A stretch of DNA of 64,000 nt from Epiperipatus broadwayi (Eukaryota > Onychophora > Udeonychophora > Euonychophora > Peripatidae): positions 184,001 to 248,000 of the forward strand of contig JAQFVV010006427.1 in NCBI GenBank assembly GCA_028023455.1, given 5' to 3'. Position 1 is the first letter of the stretch; each line of letters starts with the position of its first letter. The notes beneath the pieces were generated by a model. The model ran no database searches and had not been told where the DNA came from. It was given only the letters and a program-made list of their open reading frames with translations. Made by a program: the position numbers and the translations under genes. Positions 50,231 through 61,399 of this stretch are shown in pieces.

Positions 50231-50400
50231 TTTCTGTCAGCTCATACGCATACATATATATACACACATATTTTGTAAAAATAAAAATATATACATTGTA
50301 ATAAAACTTGTTTTATTAGAAATAAATAAACATGTACTTTTCTATCAGCTCATATATATACACACATATATATTTTGTTAAAATATAAATATCATTTTAT
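50231..50400. repeat. Imperfect tandem duplication, period about 108 bp
   Basis: TTTCTGTCAGCTCATA (50,231) and TTTCTATCAGCTCATA (about 50,339) each begin a block that continues with TA/CA-rich text and ATATTTTGT..AAAATA. It lies in the segment that is extra in the minus RTE copy. Confidence 0.65.
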
Positions 50401-50479
50401 AATACATAATTTTAAAAAAAAAGAAATATAAATTAACACTTAATTTTAAAATGTAGTTTTAAGAAGTTAAAATAAATTG

Positions 50480-51640
50480 GATCAAGATCTTACATTTTTG
50501 ATAAAAGTTGTCTTTTGTTTAGTCTTTAAAAAATTTTTAAAGATAGAAGGGAAAAGAAAGCAATTAATTCTATTGTTGGGGCTTTGACAGTGAAGGTATT
50601 TTTATGCTATCTATTATGCTGATCAATTGAAATGTTTCTTTGGGATTTTAAAATAAAATATGAAATAAAAGAAGAGAATATTAAAGGTGTGAACTGAGAC
50701 TTTAAAAAAAAAAAAATTACAGAATTTCCTTTTGTTTAAATTAATTGGATTTTTCTGCAAAAGAATACAGAATCTATAAGCCAATACGGCTCGGACTTTC
50801 CAATATAAAAAAAATCGTAAAATTACATTGAAAAAAAATAAGAAGTAAGCACAAGGAGAAAATGTTGAGCGGCTAGATCTAACAGAACTTTCCCTTTTGG
50901 GAACCTCTTCTTATTACCACCTGGAACTGCCTTGTAAATGCCGGACATAGAGAGCTAGTCAGGGAGAATGGACTGGAAGAAGATCACGGACAAACCACGA
51001 CGAATATAAAGTGAAATATTCCACACACACAGGATCTACACTGATTGATCAGGGTAAATAGATTTTTTTATTATAATTTCAAGAGACATTTGCGTAATAG
51101 AATTTGAAAAAAAAAAGCCTTCACTTCAAATATCCCAAAATTTCAGCAATAGAAAGGGGGGATATGTAGTCTTTAAGTATATCTATTTACTAATTCAAAT
51201 TAATCCACATTATATTTTTGTGTTAGGTTTTATTAAGTAAAGTTATCTTTGGTTTCTGTGATTGTTGTTCTGATAATGTATAGATATGAATAAGAAAATT
51301 GTATACTCGATCTAAGGGCAAGTAAAATTTAAGAGGATAAGATTTAACATTAGAAAGAGGAGGTTTGAGTGGATTTTGTTTTAACAAACACACTCTTATA
51401 GTAAGTTGCCCTTGAGTTCACTCATAGTTATATACCTTGTTTTTTTTATGAAAATATTGGTAGAGTGATGGTGCATGGTCCTTCGAGAATGATACATGTT
51501 AATTCTTGATTAGAAAGAAAAAGGATCATGAGGTGTTGATTCCACAAGTGCGAGGGAAGGGAATAAACAACAAATAGAATAAAGGTATAATAAATATTTC
51601 AACAACAAGGAAGTGTTGATCTCTTTCTTTTTATTTATTA
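50480..51640. repeat. Repeat B, a diverged relative of repeat A
   Basis: Collinear blocks with 21,590-22,690: 'GGGAAAAGAAAGCAATTAATT' type (50,550-50,570), a GC-richer island (50,870-51,060), 'GATTGATCAGGGTAA' (51,042), a stretch with 'AGTAAGTTGCCC' (51,400), and 'CATGGTCCTTCGAGAATGA' (51,475). No long frame. It sits between two parts of the minus RTE leader, so it either inserted there or was lost from the plus copy. Its orientation and composition would also fit the 5' leader of a LINE. Confidence 0.45.
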
Positions 51641-52057
51641 TAATTAATTCTTATATTTCATTTTGTAATCTTTTGGTCCATAAAAAGGAAATTATTTTAA
51701 GGTTTGCATTTGGTGATTGCTGTTCATAAATAAATTAACTGTTATTATAGAAATTTTATAATACGGTCTAGGCAGAAATGCTTGGTGGCACCCTCGAACA
51801 GCCACCGCATGTTGCAATCTCTTGAAATTTAAGAGTGTAACAAATGTTTTGTTACAACACTCACCACACTGGCTAATGCATGTTGGTGAGCAGCCCATCC
51901 ATGTTCATATACTATATGAATAATCACATAGTAATAACAGCTGCAATGACAAGAACATATGGAGTGGACATTCGGAATTTGTCCTGCTCAGTTCCTTTAA
52001 GGCCTTCAAGAGGAATCAAAGGGTCTCCTTTCAGTTAATATCAAACTCCTTTCTGCA

Positions 52058-52060
<3 letters not shown>

Positions 52061-52088
<28 letters not shown>
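52061..52088. repeat. TA microsatellite left of the 218-bp palindrome
   Basis: About 14 AT units. A second TA run (52,340-52,353) closes the palindrome on the right. Confidence 0.85.
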
Positions 52089-52095
<7 letters not shown>

Positions 52096-52125
52096 CACAA
52101 ACTAACTAAGGAAAAATAAAAAAAC

Positions 52126-52343
52126 ATAATAAAAACACAGAATTACTTCTATAAAACTGCTTTAATATTTCAACCAGCAGACTGGTTTTCATCAGAAAGC
52201 AAAATGGCTACTTATAGAAATTAAGTGCTAAAATATTTTAGCGCTTAATTTCTGTAAGTAGCCATTTTGCTTTCTGATGAAAACCAGTCTGCTGGTTGAA
52301 ATACTAAAGCAGTTTTATAGAAGTAATTCTGTGTTTTTATTAT
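52126..52343. repeat. Near-perfect 218-bp palindrome with hammerhead-like motifs in both arms
   Basis: Base x pairs with base 104469 minus x across the whole span, centred between 52234 and 52235, with only three mismatches in 109 pairs and no spacer. Each arm, read outward, carries CTGATGA (52274-52280 on +, complement at 52189-52195), a perfect 6-bp stem AACCAG/CTGGTT with loop TCTG, and GAAA (52298-52301): the core order of a hammerhead ribozyme. Flanking TGCTTT and AAAGCA could form stem I, though spacing leaves one base unpaired. TA runs border both sides, as for the Penelope pair at 23.1-25.98 kb. It may be two inverted terminal pieces of a different Penelope-like element. Confidence 0.75.
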
Positions 52344-52353
52344 ATATATATAT

Positions 52354-52890
52354 TGTAACCGGACCACCATACAACCCTTTTATTACTTCATTTGTAACAA
52401 TTTCCTGATGAGCATGTTGCAGGAAGGAACTATTGATTGGCATTCTCCAATGCAGATGTTAACCCCCCCTACAACAATATTTCCTGCTCATCAGAGGGTG
52501 TAGCACCATAGAGGCTGGAAGCATCTAGACATTTATATGTTTGGTTTTCCAAATGGCACCACTAGAGTTCCATCTCACTACAACCTGACTTCCCTAAGTC
52601 TAGTTATGCCAGATGTAGCTCAGGAGGCATGAGGTTCTCATGAACAAGTGCAATGAATGATGAGTGATGCAATAACAACAAAAATAGAATTGAACAACTG
52701 GATAACTAAATTTAATTTTTAGTAACAATAATTTTATTTAATAACAATTAATTTGCAAGTTCTAATAAAGTTCATTCTTATCCATGTGATGACTCATTTT
52801 CATTTCATTTATGAAAAGGTAGAAAGCAGTTTAGTTAGTTACTTCACAGAGAGGAGTGCATTTATGTGCATAAGTTTCATTATTTTCTTT
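52354..52890. repeat. TTGTAACC element adjoining a TA run; possible relative of the TA-anchored family
   Basis: It begins TTGTAACCGGACCACC right after a TA run. A GC-richer first half (52,355-52,640) is followed by 'AACAATAATTTTATTTAATAACAATTAATTTGCAAG', the same kind of A-rich bridge as in copies 1-3. Head landmarks differ, so it is a distant relative at best. No coding frame. Confidence 0.4.
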
Positions 52891-52891
52891 C

Positions 52892-53290
52892 CACAAAATC
52901 AATATTCAGGTAAATATTAAACATTTGTAATTTTATATCAATATGCAGGTAAGCATTTAGAGTCCATATAGTATTTCATTACATTTATCAAATCCAGTAA
53001 TGTGGTTTAAATTACTCCCACAAAATCAACATTCAGGTAAGTATTATGCATTTGTAATTTTATATCAATATGCAGGTAAGCATTTAGAGTCCATATAGTA
53101 TTTCATTACATTTATCAAATCCAGTAATGTGGTTTAAATTACTCCCACAAAATCAACATTCAGGTAAGCATTAAGCATTTGTAATTTTATATCAATATGC
53201 AGGTAAGTATTAAACATTTGTAATTTTCTATCAATATACAGGTAAGCATTTAGAGTCCATATAGTCTTTCATTATTTTATTTATATACCA
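52892..53290. repeat. 127-bp tandem repeat, about three units, rich in CAGGTAAG motifs
   Basis: Units start at CACAAAATC at 52892, 53019 and 53146, a period of exactly 127 bp twice. The third unit is rearranged, with an extra inner copy of a 40-bp sub-block. Each unit has two CAGGTAAG-type words (ATTCAGGTAA and ATGCAGGTAAG), giving seven across the array plus a CATGTAAGT variant near 53,300. The words match the splice-donor consensus, but no exon is seen, so this is probably chance carried by duplication. Confidence 0.85.
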
Positions 53291-53489
53291 TCAAGATGCA
53301 TGTAAGTTTTCATAATTTTTATTTAGTGATATAGCATAACCATTATTATTTGGTCTGCCACAGATGTATATTTCTTCATATAAGTTGATCAGCAGCTGCA
53401 TTTATTTATTATCCAGTTAGAGTTATGTGTAATAGCTCAGTATTTCTGACTCTTCTAGGTATATTTATTTGTAAATCAATAATATCACT

Positions 53490-54160
53490 CATTATAAGTA
53501 TTCGTTTTTTTAGTTTATTTTAATTCAAATGTAATCTGTAGGTGAGAAGTCAATCCTTATTAAAAATGCCTTTTGGTTATAGATATTTTTAATATTTATA
53601 CTTTATCATTAACGAAACGTATGTCACATAAGTCATTTTAAGACAGCTGTTTGTTTTGTATTTTATTTTTATAAACACGTATAAATATTGAATAAAATGC
53701 CTTTTGATTATAGATATTTTTAACATTTATCATTAATAAAATGTATTTTCACATAACTAAATTTGTTCATAATTTTCTTTTTCTTTTTTAAAAAAGATGT
53801 TTTGTTTTATCTTTTATAAACACATATAAATATTGAAAAAAAAAAATAAATAAAATCATTACAAGTATTCATTTTTTACTTTATTTTAATTCAAATGTAT
53901 CTGTAGATAAGAAGTCAATCCTTATTAAAAATGCCTTTTGATTATAGATATTTTTAATATTTATCATTTACAATTTATTATTAACAGAACGTATTTTTGC
54001 GCAGCTATTTTTAGTAATAATTCTTTTTGTATTTATTTATTTATAATAAAGAAGCTTTGTTTGTCTTTTAAAAAACATATATAATTTTAGTTTAAGAAAG
54101 ATGTTTTGTCTTTTACAAACGCACATAGTATCAAATATTTTTATAAAATCATTACCTTCA
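53490..54160. repeat. Second tandem duplication, period about 366 bp
   Basis: ATTATAAGTATTCG (53491) and ATTACAAGTATTCA (53857) start two long similar blocks that share TTTATTTTAATTCAAATGTA, 'GAAGTCAATCCTTATTAAAA' and 'ATGCCTTTTGATTATAGATA'. The last word also occurs once more at about 53,696 inside the first unit, showing an inner duplication of about 132 bp. AT-rich; no coding signal. Confidence 0.7.
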
Positions 54161-55960
54161 TTTATACAGTTTGTCCCTTCAAAAAGGGGGCATTTTATTT
54201 AAGCTGAATAGCATTATTCCCTTTCATGATGATCATCCAGGCAAATCTTGGAAAAACATGGCATGAGATGTAGAGGAAAAGCTGTTATGTTAGCCTTCCA
54301 TTGTTATGTTTTCCTTAATAATGTTTTCTTTTTCCATTATTAACAGTGGTTGTAAAGGTTATATTCCAAGGTGATGAAAGTCAGAGTTGAGTAACACTTA
54401 AATAAGAATTTTAACTTTTTAATTCTTCACTTTTCTTACTATCTTTTTCAAAAAATCTTTCAAAAAAAATCTTCTTTAAACATACACTTTAAAAAGTCCA
54501 ATCTAATCTGCCTCTGAACTTGCAACTTGACTATATATATTCTGATTCTGGATTGATTAAACAGTTCAGTCCATGTATCCTAGTCATCCCACAGCTCTCA
54601 TTTAAATCCGATTGCCTTTCTCTTCATAATGATTGGATAATCTACTTTTTTAATGGGATATATAAGAATGCATGAAGATTAAGCCATGTTTTTCAATTTA
54701 CTAACTTTGCTTCAAGTGATTATTACACTTTATTCGAACACATCATTCCAAAAATTAAAAATGTAATCTTTTTAATAAATGCCGGCTTTAAATAAATATG
54801 AGTGAGATATTTAAATTATATTGCAATTTAAAACTATAAAATCAATAATAATTTATCTTTATTATTTTCTTTTCTCAATTATAGAAAATAATGATTTTCT
54901 TGTAACGTCATAAACTAAACTTTTTTATACATCTGCTGTTTTTTTAAGATGAGAGGGTAACTAGCTCTTAGAATAAATACACACGTGAAACAGCATTCTT
55001 ATTTCAATATATATATATATATATATATGCAGCAACTTTATCATGCTCTACCAGAAATTTATTTAAATGACATTATATTTTTTTTAAACTTAAAAAACTT
55101 GTTCTAAAGTGGAAGAAATATCATAGTAGCTGCTAAGATTATTATTCAGCCTGAAACTGAATATATCTTTATTAAACCTAGATTAAAATATTATTTGATG
55201 AATACCGATCTTTATAAATCTCTAATACCAGGCACAGCAGACTTTATTTTTTAATATTTAGAATATAGGTGAAAATATTTATTTTATTTATGTTAATTAA
55301 TTTTATCATTCATTTGCATAATACTGCAAAGCAGAAATTTCTAAGCTAAAGACTTTGTATTAGAATTATTCTATTTTCAGCTGTTTTATGTTGCTTTTCC
55401 CAAATTATTTCATTATTATATTCTAGAGCAATGCAGTATTTGACATTAAATATTAAAATTAAAATTAATCAGTAAATGACTTAATATTTATATTTAGTTT
55501 AAATATTAAATGAAACAAATTTTATTTAAATATAAATCTTTGAAATGTTTGCATCTTTAAAAATTTATGAGATTAATTCAATAAATAAGAATAGTTTGGT
55601 ATAAAAAGAAAAGATTAACAATATTAGAAGTTAACTACAACTTAGCATTGCTTTCAAGTGGGGTGCTCATATTCATAGTACTAGATAAAGTCAGATTTAT
55701 GAGATTAATGTAAAATAAATTGTATCATTTATGGAAAACTCAAAGTAGCTCTTTGTAAATTGTCCTAATTCAAAATCTTAATCTGAGTAGCTTTAATATT
55801 GTTTGCTATAATTCTGTATGTATTTATCACATTTAAATTAAAAATTATAAAATAAGATTCAATTTCAGTATATTGTTACATGGTTAAAACCATCACAAAA
55901 TTTTGCATTAAAATATAAAAAATATCCACATTTTGTCATTATACATACTAAAAAAATATA
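54161..55960. other. Intergenic DNA, nothing recognised
   Basis: AT-rich with a TA run at 55,007-55,028. No open frame, inverted repeat or coding signature is evident. Confidence 0.55.
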
Positions 55961-55968
55961 TACTAAAT

Positions 55969-57048
55969 CAGTGGTCTTCAATTTTTTTACACCTGCAGAC
56001 TGGCAAAAATAAGAATAAGATTTTGCAGACCAGCAAAAGTCTACAGATAAATTTTCTTAAAGTTTTAAACTGCTTAGCCTTAGAAGAGCATAATTATTAT
56101 AACTGACCAAAACAACACACTAGTTACTGTGTATTGTAATGGTGTTGCTTACCCTCACATGTTGAACACTCTTTCTTGAGTTGTGCATACTGTTACAGAA
56201 AACAGTATGTTTTCATTAATGTGCCTGCATTGCTATGTTTATTATTTCATTGGTAAACCATGCAAAAATAAAATGTTATTTACCTGAATGTTGGGAAATA
56301 TCACAGCTAGTGTAATTAATGACAATGATTATGATAAATGTAATATCTGTATTTAATGATGAATATACAAGATGAAGTTATATATATATGGAGTTTGTAT
56401 AATAAAAGGCTTTTTTTTTTTTAAATTTTGAATCTGGTGTTATTTTAATTTCATTTTTACTCAATTAAAAAAAAGAAACAGAATGAAAAGTTGTTTTGGT
56501 AAAGGGTCACTTAGAAATAAAACAATCATTATAAAGATGTCATTTTTCTAAAAAAAAAAAAAAAAGATAATAGATTTATATTCTCCATGAAGAGAAGTCA
56601 TCATCAATGATCTGTCTCTATTTTGTGAAGTTTACAATTTCAAAAAGAAATGTCACACATAAAATAAAAAGATGATGCAAATGCAATAAAATTTTTTACT
56701 ATATGTGATCAATAAATGAGCTGACACAATACAGAAATGAATACTAGGTATAGAAATTGAGATGAAAGGAGTGGTGCAATTATCATGAGATTGATGCTTT
56801 GTCTTTTAAAGATTGCATTTTCAGATAAATTCCTTTGATTATTATTTAGTAATTATAGTATTATCTAATAATTTAAATAAAATTTTGATTTATAATTAAT
56901 TTTATTTAAGCAATTGTGATGAAAAAATAAATAAAAATTGTTTATATTAATTAAAAGTTTAAAATCTTATTTTGTTATTACAAACTTTCCTGCTAGTCTA
57001 GCTTGGACTGGCAAAAAACTTCTGTGGACCAAGTGTTGAAGACCACTG
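55969..57048. mobile_element. Non-autonomous hAT-type element, 1,080 bp
   Basis: Ends are CAGTGGTCTTCAA (55969-55981) and its exact complement TTGAAGACCACTG (57036-57048). The 8-bp direct repeat TACTAAAT flanks the element at 55961-55968 and 57049-57056. CAGTGGT...ACCACTG ends and an 8-bp duplication are typical of hAT elements. Subterminal words CAGACTGGCAAAA (left) and GACTGGCAAAA (right) are shared. The interior has no transposase frame. The terminal repeats and duplication are perfect, so the insertion is recent. Confidence 0.92.
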
Positions 57049-57056
57049 TACTAAAT

Positions 57057-58350
57057 CAACCTGTCAATCATCTCAATGCATGACAAAAACTCTTCCAACA
57101 ACACCCCCATCTCCCCTCCCCCCCCAAAAAAAAAGATAAAAAAAGTGTATAGCTTTTTCAGGCTTGTCAATTCCCATATAATAACAGTTTAAATATTTGT
57201 TTATTCTGTAATTAAAATAGCTAGATACCCATTTATTGACTAATAATGAGTGTTTATCTAAGTAACATGGTTTGGTGCAATTATTGAGTGACAAATTTTA
57301 GAGCTCATTTGGATTATGAACTCCTGGGTAATAAACAATTTACCTGAAAAAAGATTTTAAATATGATGGGAACCTAAAAAAGGTTTCTAAGTTTTATCCA
57401 GAAAGCTTAGAAGCCATATTATAAATGTAATTAATAAGCATCAAGATTATTTTAATGTAATATTGGCGTATATATTTTATAACTTTTTTAAATCTATTTT
57501 AATGTCAAGTTTGTATTAAAACTAATTTTAAAATAATATTATTATAAAAAAAAATATATTATTATTATTATTATAGTGTGAAAATAATGTTATAATGATT
57601 TTTGGCATTTAAAAAAAATTCTGTTTTTTTTTTTTTATATATTAAAATAATTAAACTTCATAACTATGTGAGTATGCATATATATTTGTTTATAAAAAAG
57701 ATATTGTTGCTTTTTTTACTTTATTTTTTTTATCTGCCATTCAACTAATCCCCTTAGGTCAGCTGTTATGAATCTTAGAGTAATCCATTTTCTTGTTAAC
57801 ACATGTTGAGAAGTTCTGTTTTAAATGAGATGTTGATCTTACAGCTCTTCTTCTGTCTCTCCTGGGTATATCATTCTGATTCTAATCAATCTACTTTACA
57901 AATAACATGTTAAGATAAATCCAATAAACAAAAAAATTTTTAACGTCAAGTATGAATAAAAAAAAATAATATGTAAAATAAACAATATTTTTGTACATTA
58001 AGAATTTTTTTTTTAATAGTATTAACTTTATCAAAAGAAAGTAAATAAAAATACTTTAAAGTATAAAATGTATATTAATATTTAATGATTTATATAAGAC
58101 ATATTGCTTATTAAAAGTGTTTATATTATGACAAATATATTTTGATAAGGCAAAAAATGTTGAATTTCTTTATTACTAAGCTTTATTTATAATCAAAATG
58201 TCTTAGAGAAATAGCATCTAATAACGATAGACAATTGAAGTTTTTCTTCTTAAAATATCAAAATAAATTGTTGAATGATGTAAAATCTTTACTAATTTTT
58301 ATTCTAAATTTTATTTTTACAGAAATAAATAGAACAAACGGACTCATATA
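57057..58350. other. Intergenic DNA, no gene
   Basis: Has a C/A-rich tract (57,095-57,132), several A and T homopolymers, and an ATT tract near 57,560. The frame at 57,073-57,294 (-) runs through the C-rich tract and is not coding. Confidence 0.55.
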
Positions 58351-58923
58351 TTTATATTATAACGGTGTGGAGTGGAAAGGAGTAAACATGGAAAATGGAA
58401 GGTGGTAAATCATTATCATTCCCACATTTAATAAATCATCAAATATAAAAAAAACGAGCATAAAAGGAATGAATAAGCATCAGACATCAGACAAAAATAA
58501 AACTAACATACGTTCTTTTAGCATTAAACAAAAATAATCAAAGCACCACCATAAATTATCACCAAAGAGCAGTCAAAAATCAAAATTCAACCTTGTGACT
58601 GGATTTGAAATGGGTCAACTAGGAATAAAAGAGGTACATTATAAACAGCCTACTTATGTAGCCACTGCTAATCTTGAGGAATATTATATAAACAATAATC
58701 TGGATGCACATACTTAAGTGCTAATCCATCAGAATATAACAAAAAAATAAAGCTGAGATACTGAAATTATGTTGATCACCAATGCACTGGCCATATTGTA
58801 CCATTTATGTATTGACCAACTATATACTTAATTTGTAATAAAATAAATAAATAAACTGTAGTACATGGATTTTAAAAGACGTACCTTTTCACCATTAAGA
58901 GATCATCTACATACAGTTTTACA

Positions 58924-59734
58924 CAGGGCCGGCGGAAGCGGGCATGCAACGCATGCTAGGCATGCGGGCGCTGGCAGAAGGAGGCGCCATCACTGAGAGA
59001 TTAGCATCTGAAAAAGAAGGCGTCATCCCTGAGAAATTAAAACTCTACTAACAAAAATACTCACATTTGAAGAATATTATTCTCAAATGTTTATTTACAA
59101 AAATTATTGAGAGTAGATTATTGAAAATCATATGAAGTCATATTATATCTTATTAAATGACACACACAAGCAGGCCTGCACACAAGCTCTGCTTAATATT
59201 AAAAATATAAAACAATCAAATCTATTATTTATCATGAACAATAAACTAAACATAAAGTTTATTATATTACAAATTTCATATTGTAATGTTTATATATATA
59301 TATATATAGTACTGCTTATAGTAAACTATAAGTAACTTTCTGCTAGCAAATATATAAATAAACACACAAAGTATTATAAATTAGAACTTATGTATGTATA
59401 TGCGTATATATATATTAGATCATGTTTGTTAAAAACAGACAGTGACGCAAATAATAAATATGAAATTTAAAAAAAAAAAAAAATCTAAATTTGCCGTGTT
59501 AAATTATATATTATTTCATACAAACCGTTTGTATGAAATAATATATAATTTAACAATCAATTTTATGCTATTTTTGATATCAAAAATAGCATTACATCGT
59601 GCATTCTTTCTAAAAATCATGACTTTTTTAAAACGCCACGGGACACGGTCGGGTCACCTTAGTAAACATACATATTGACAGGGGCACCAAAATCAAATTT
59701 GCATGCGGGCGCCTAGTACCCAGCGCCGGCGTTG
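58924..59734. mobile_element. Non-autonomous hAT-type element, 811 bp, nested in repeat copy 3
   Basis: The perfect 8-bp repeat GTTTTACA flanks it at 58916-58923 and 59735-59742. The terminal inverted repeats are short and imperfect: CAGGGCCGGCG on the left and CGCCGGCGTTG on the right. GC-rich subterminal words with GCATGCGGGCGC occur near both ends. The interior is AT-rich and has no transposase; the open frames at 59,132-59,335 and 59,442-59,678 (+) show no motif. Its insertion postdates copy 3. Confidence 0.85.
59498..59592. repeat. Two adjacent perfect palindromes inside the nested hAT-type element
   Basis: The first has 28-bp arms (59498-59525 and 59527-59554) with one base between. 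The second is an uninterrupted 28-bp palindrome at 59565-59592 centred on GATATC. Both are AT-rich and could form cruciforms. Such structures inside a MITE are unusual; their function is unknown. Confidence 0.85.
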
Positions 59735-61399
59735 GTTTTACATATATATAAACTAATCATTATGCTCTAATCTGTGATTGTAAAAAAGAGAAAATAACTA
59801 ACATATAATATTTTAAAGTATTTTAGTATGAAATAAATTCACTAGAATAACATAAAACAATAATATATAAATTTATTAATAAGAAATAATAACAATAAAA
59901 TAAAAATAAAATCTGTTAAGTACACTATAAATATAAATACATTGTTCTGATTTTAATTAAAAACAATTAAATAATAAATTAGGCAGTTAGCATTGGCTAT
60001 AATTTCAAGATATACAATTTGTAAAAAGATATTAAATAATCACATATATAGGTATATACACAACATGTATGACTAAGAATATGATATTTTACTTGTTATC
60101 AATTAAAAAAAAACTTCTATTATAATGCATAAATGCACATGTTTTCATGTAGATAAGCCTATCCAATGTAGTTTAAAATATACAAATAATACCAAATTTG
60201 TTAATATATGCTATAACATTCTCATTTACAGATGTAAAGTTGTTTAAATGACACACATCTATATAAGCACACAGATGTGCTTGTATAATAATACAAATCA
60301 TATTCTAATTGTCAATAAACTAAAAAAAATCATTTAATTTTAATAAGACACATGACTGATTTTAATAAACATGAGTACCCATTTAAATGTATGCACACAA
60401 TGGTGTTTATATTCTTGGTTATTTCATTTATCAAAAAATAAACTTATTAAATATATGTCTATATTATTATATGTTTACAAGACAATTAATTTGATCCTTG
60501 ATCATATAAATAAAATGCATACATATATATGCATATAAAAATAGATAGTAGAAATTTTAAATAAATCAAAGTTATTAATCCACTATTTTTAACTGTGTAA
60601 TGGTAAATTGTACATACACATAATAGAATCCAGGCAAATAGACCAAAACTTGAGGTTATACTTGGATTCCATCTTTCGTGGCTGGCATAGTGCAGGGAAA
60701 ACCATGAGATTCAGGAGTTCATTTTCATAACTGAGTGAAGAATTAGAATAGAATGGTGGTGTGATAATGGAGATAATATTTATAATTTAATACCAATGCA
60801 TATCTGACTCACATATAATGTAATAACTAAGATTGAATTGGATTAGAAATTAAACTATGAAAAATACATATGAACCAATGTAATTTAAATATATATTTAT
60901 TAAAACAAATAAACAAAGATAAAGAACATAATTCAAAAGTGTAATGAATGCATGCAGGTGTTACAGTGGATGAGAAAATTATCATACCAATTTCATCTTA
61001 CATAGTAAATTAACATGTGTGTACATATATGAGTACTTGAAATATGCCTATAATAGGAATGCCAAATCCTATTCTTAAAATCGTAGTTGCGGTTTTATAA
61101 GTAACTCTATTAACCTTTGATAAATTATTCATTAGAACATTATATTATACATATATTTTTATGTAATGTGAGCACATAAACCGGCTCACTCTGTTGTAGA
61201 TTGAACTTGAGCATCAAGAGATGATATCAGACTGAAGCTGAATATTAATTCATAAAAAGATAGAACTGGCTGCTATAGACCACCAACAAGTGCTGTAGCT
61301 CTGAAAAATATTAATAATAAAATGATCCTGCAGATAGATTTTGTTTTTCAAGGGTTCTTGTGACCAATTGTGATACTTTGGGGCCAAGAATTCTACTGC

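Larger units (their letters stand above)
47141..52003 (-). mobile_element. RTE-clade LINE, minus-strand copy with a 1.6-kb extra segment in its leader
   Basis: The sister of the plus-strand copy in inverted orientation, so the two 3' ends face each other over about 1.9 kb. The 5'-most shared block is at 51,850-52,003 (GGAACTGAGCAGG on the minus strand). It is split from the rest of the leader (50,100-50,215) by about 1.6 kb that the plus copy lacks and that holds repeat B and a 108-bp tandem. The 3' end is TGGATTGATAATGGTTG without the TGATGA tail. The two copies differ at scattered bases along their length, with several private indels, so they are related but not a fresh duplication. Confidence 0.8.

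Noticed and set aside
52892-53290. CRISPR-like array
   Set aside because: Units are contiguous 127-bp duplicates without short conserved repeats separated by unique spacers, and the DNA is eukaryotic.
57095-57132. Regulatory C-rich tract
   Set aside because: Best explained as simple sequence; no paired motif or gene start nearby.
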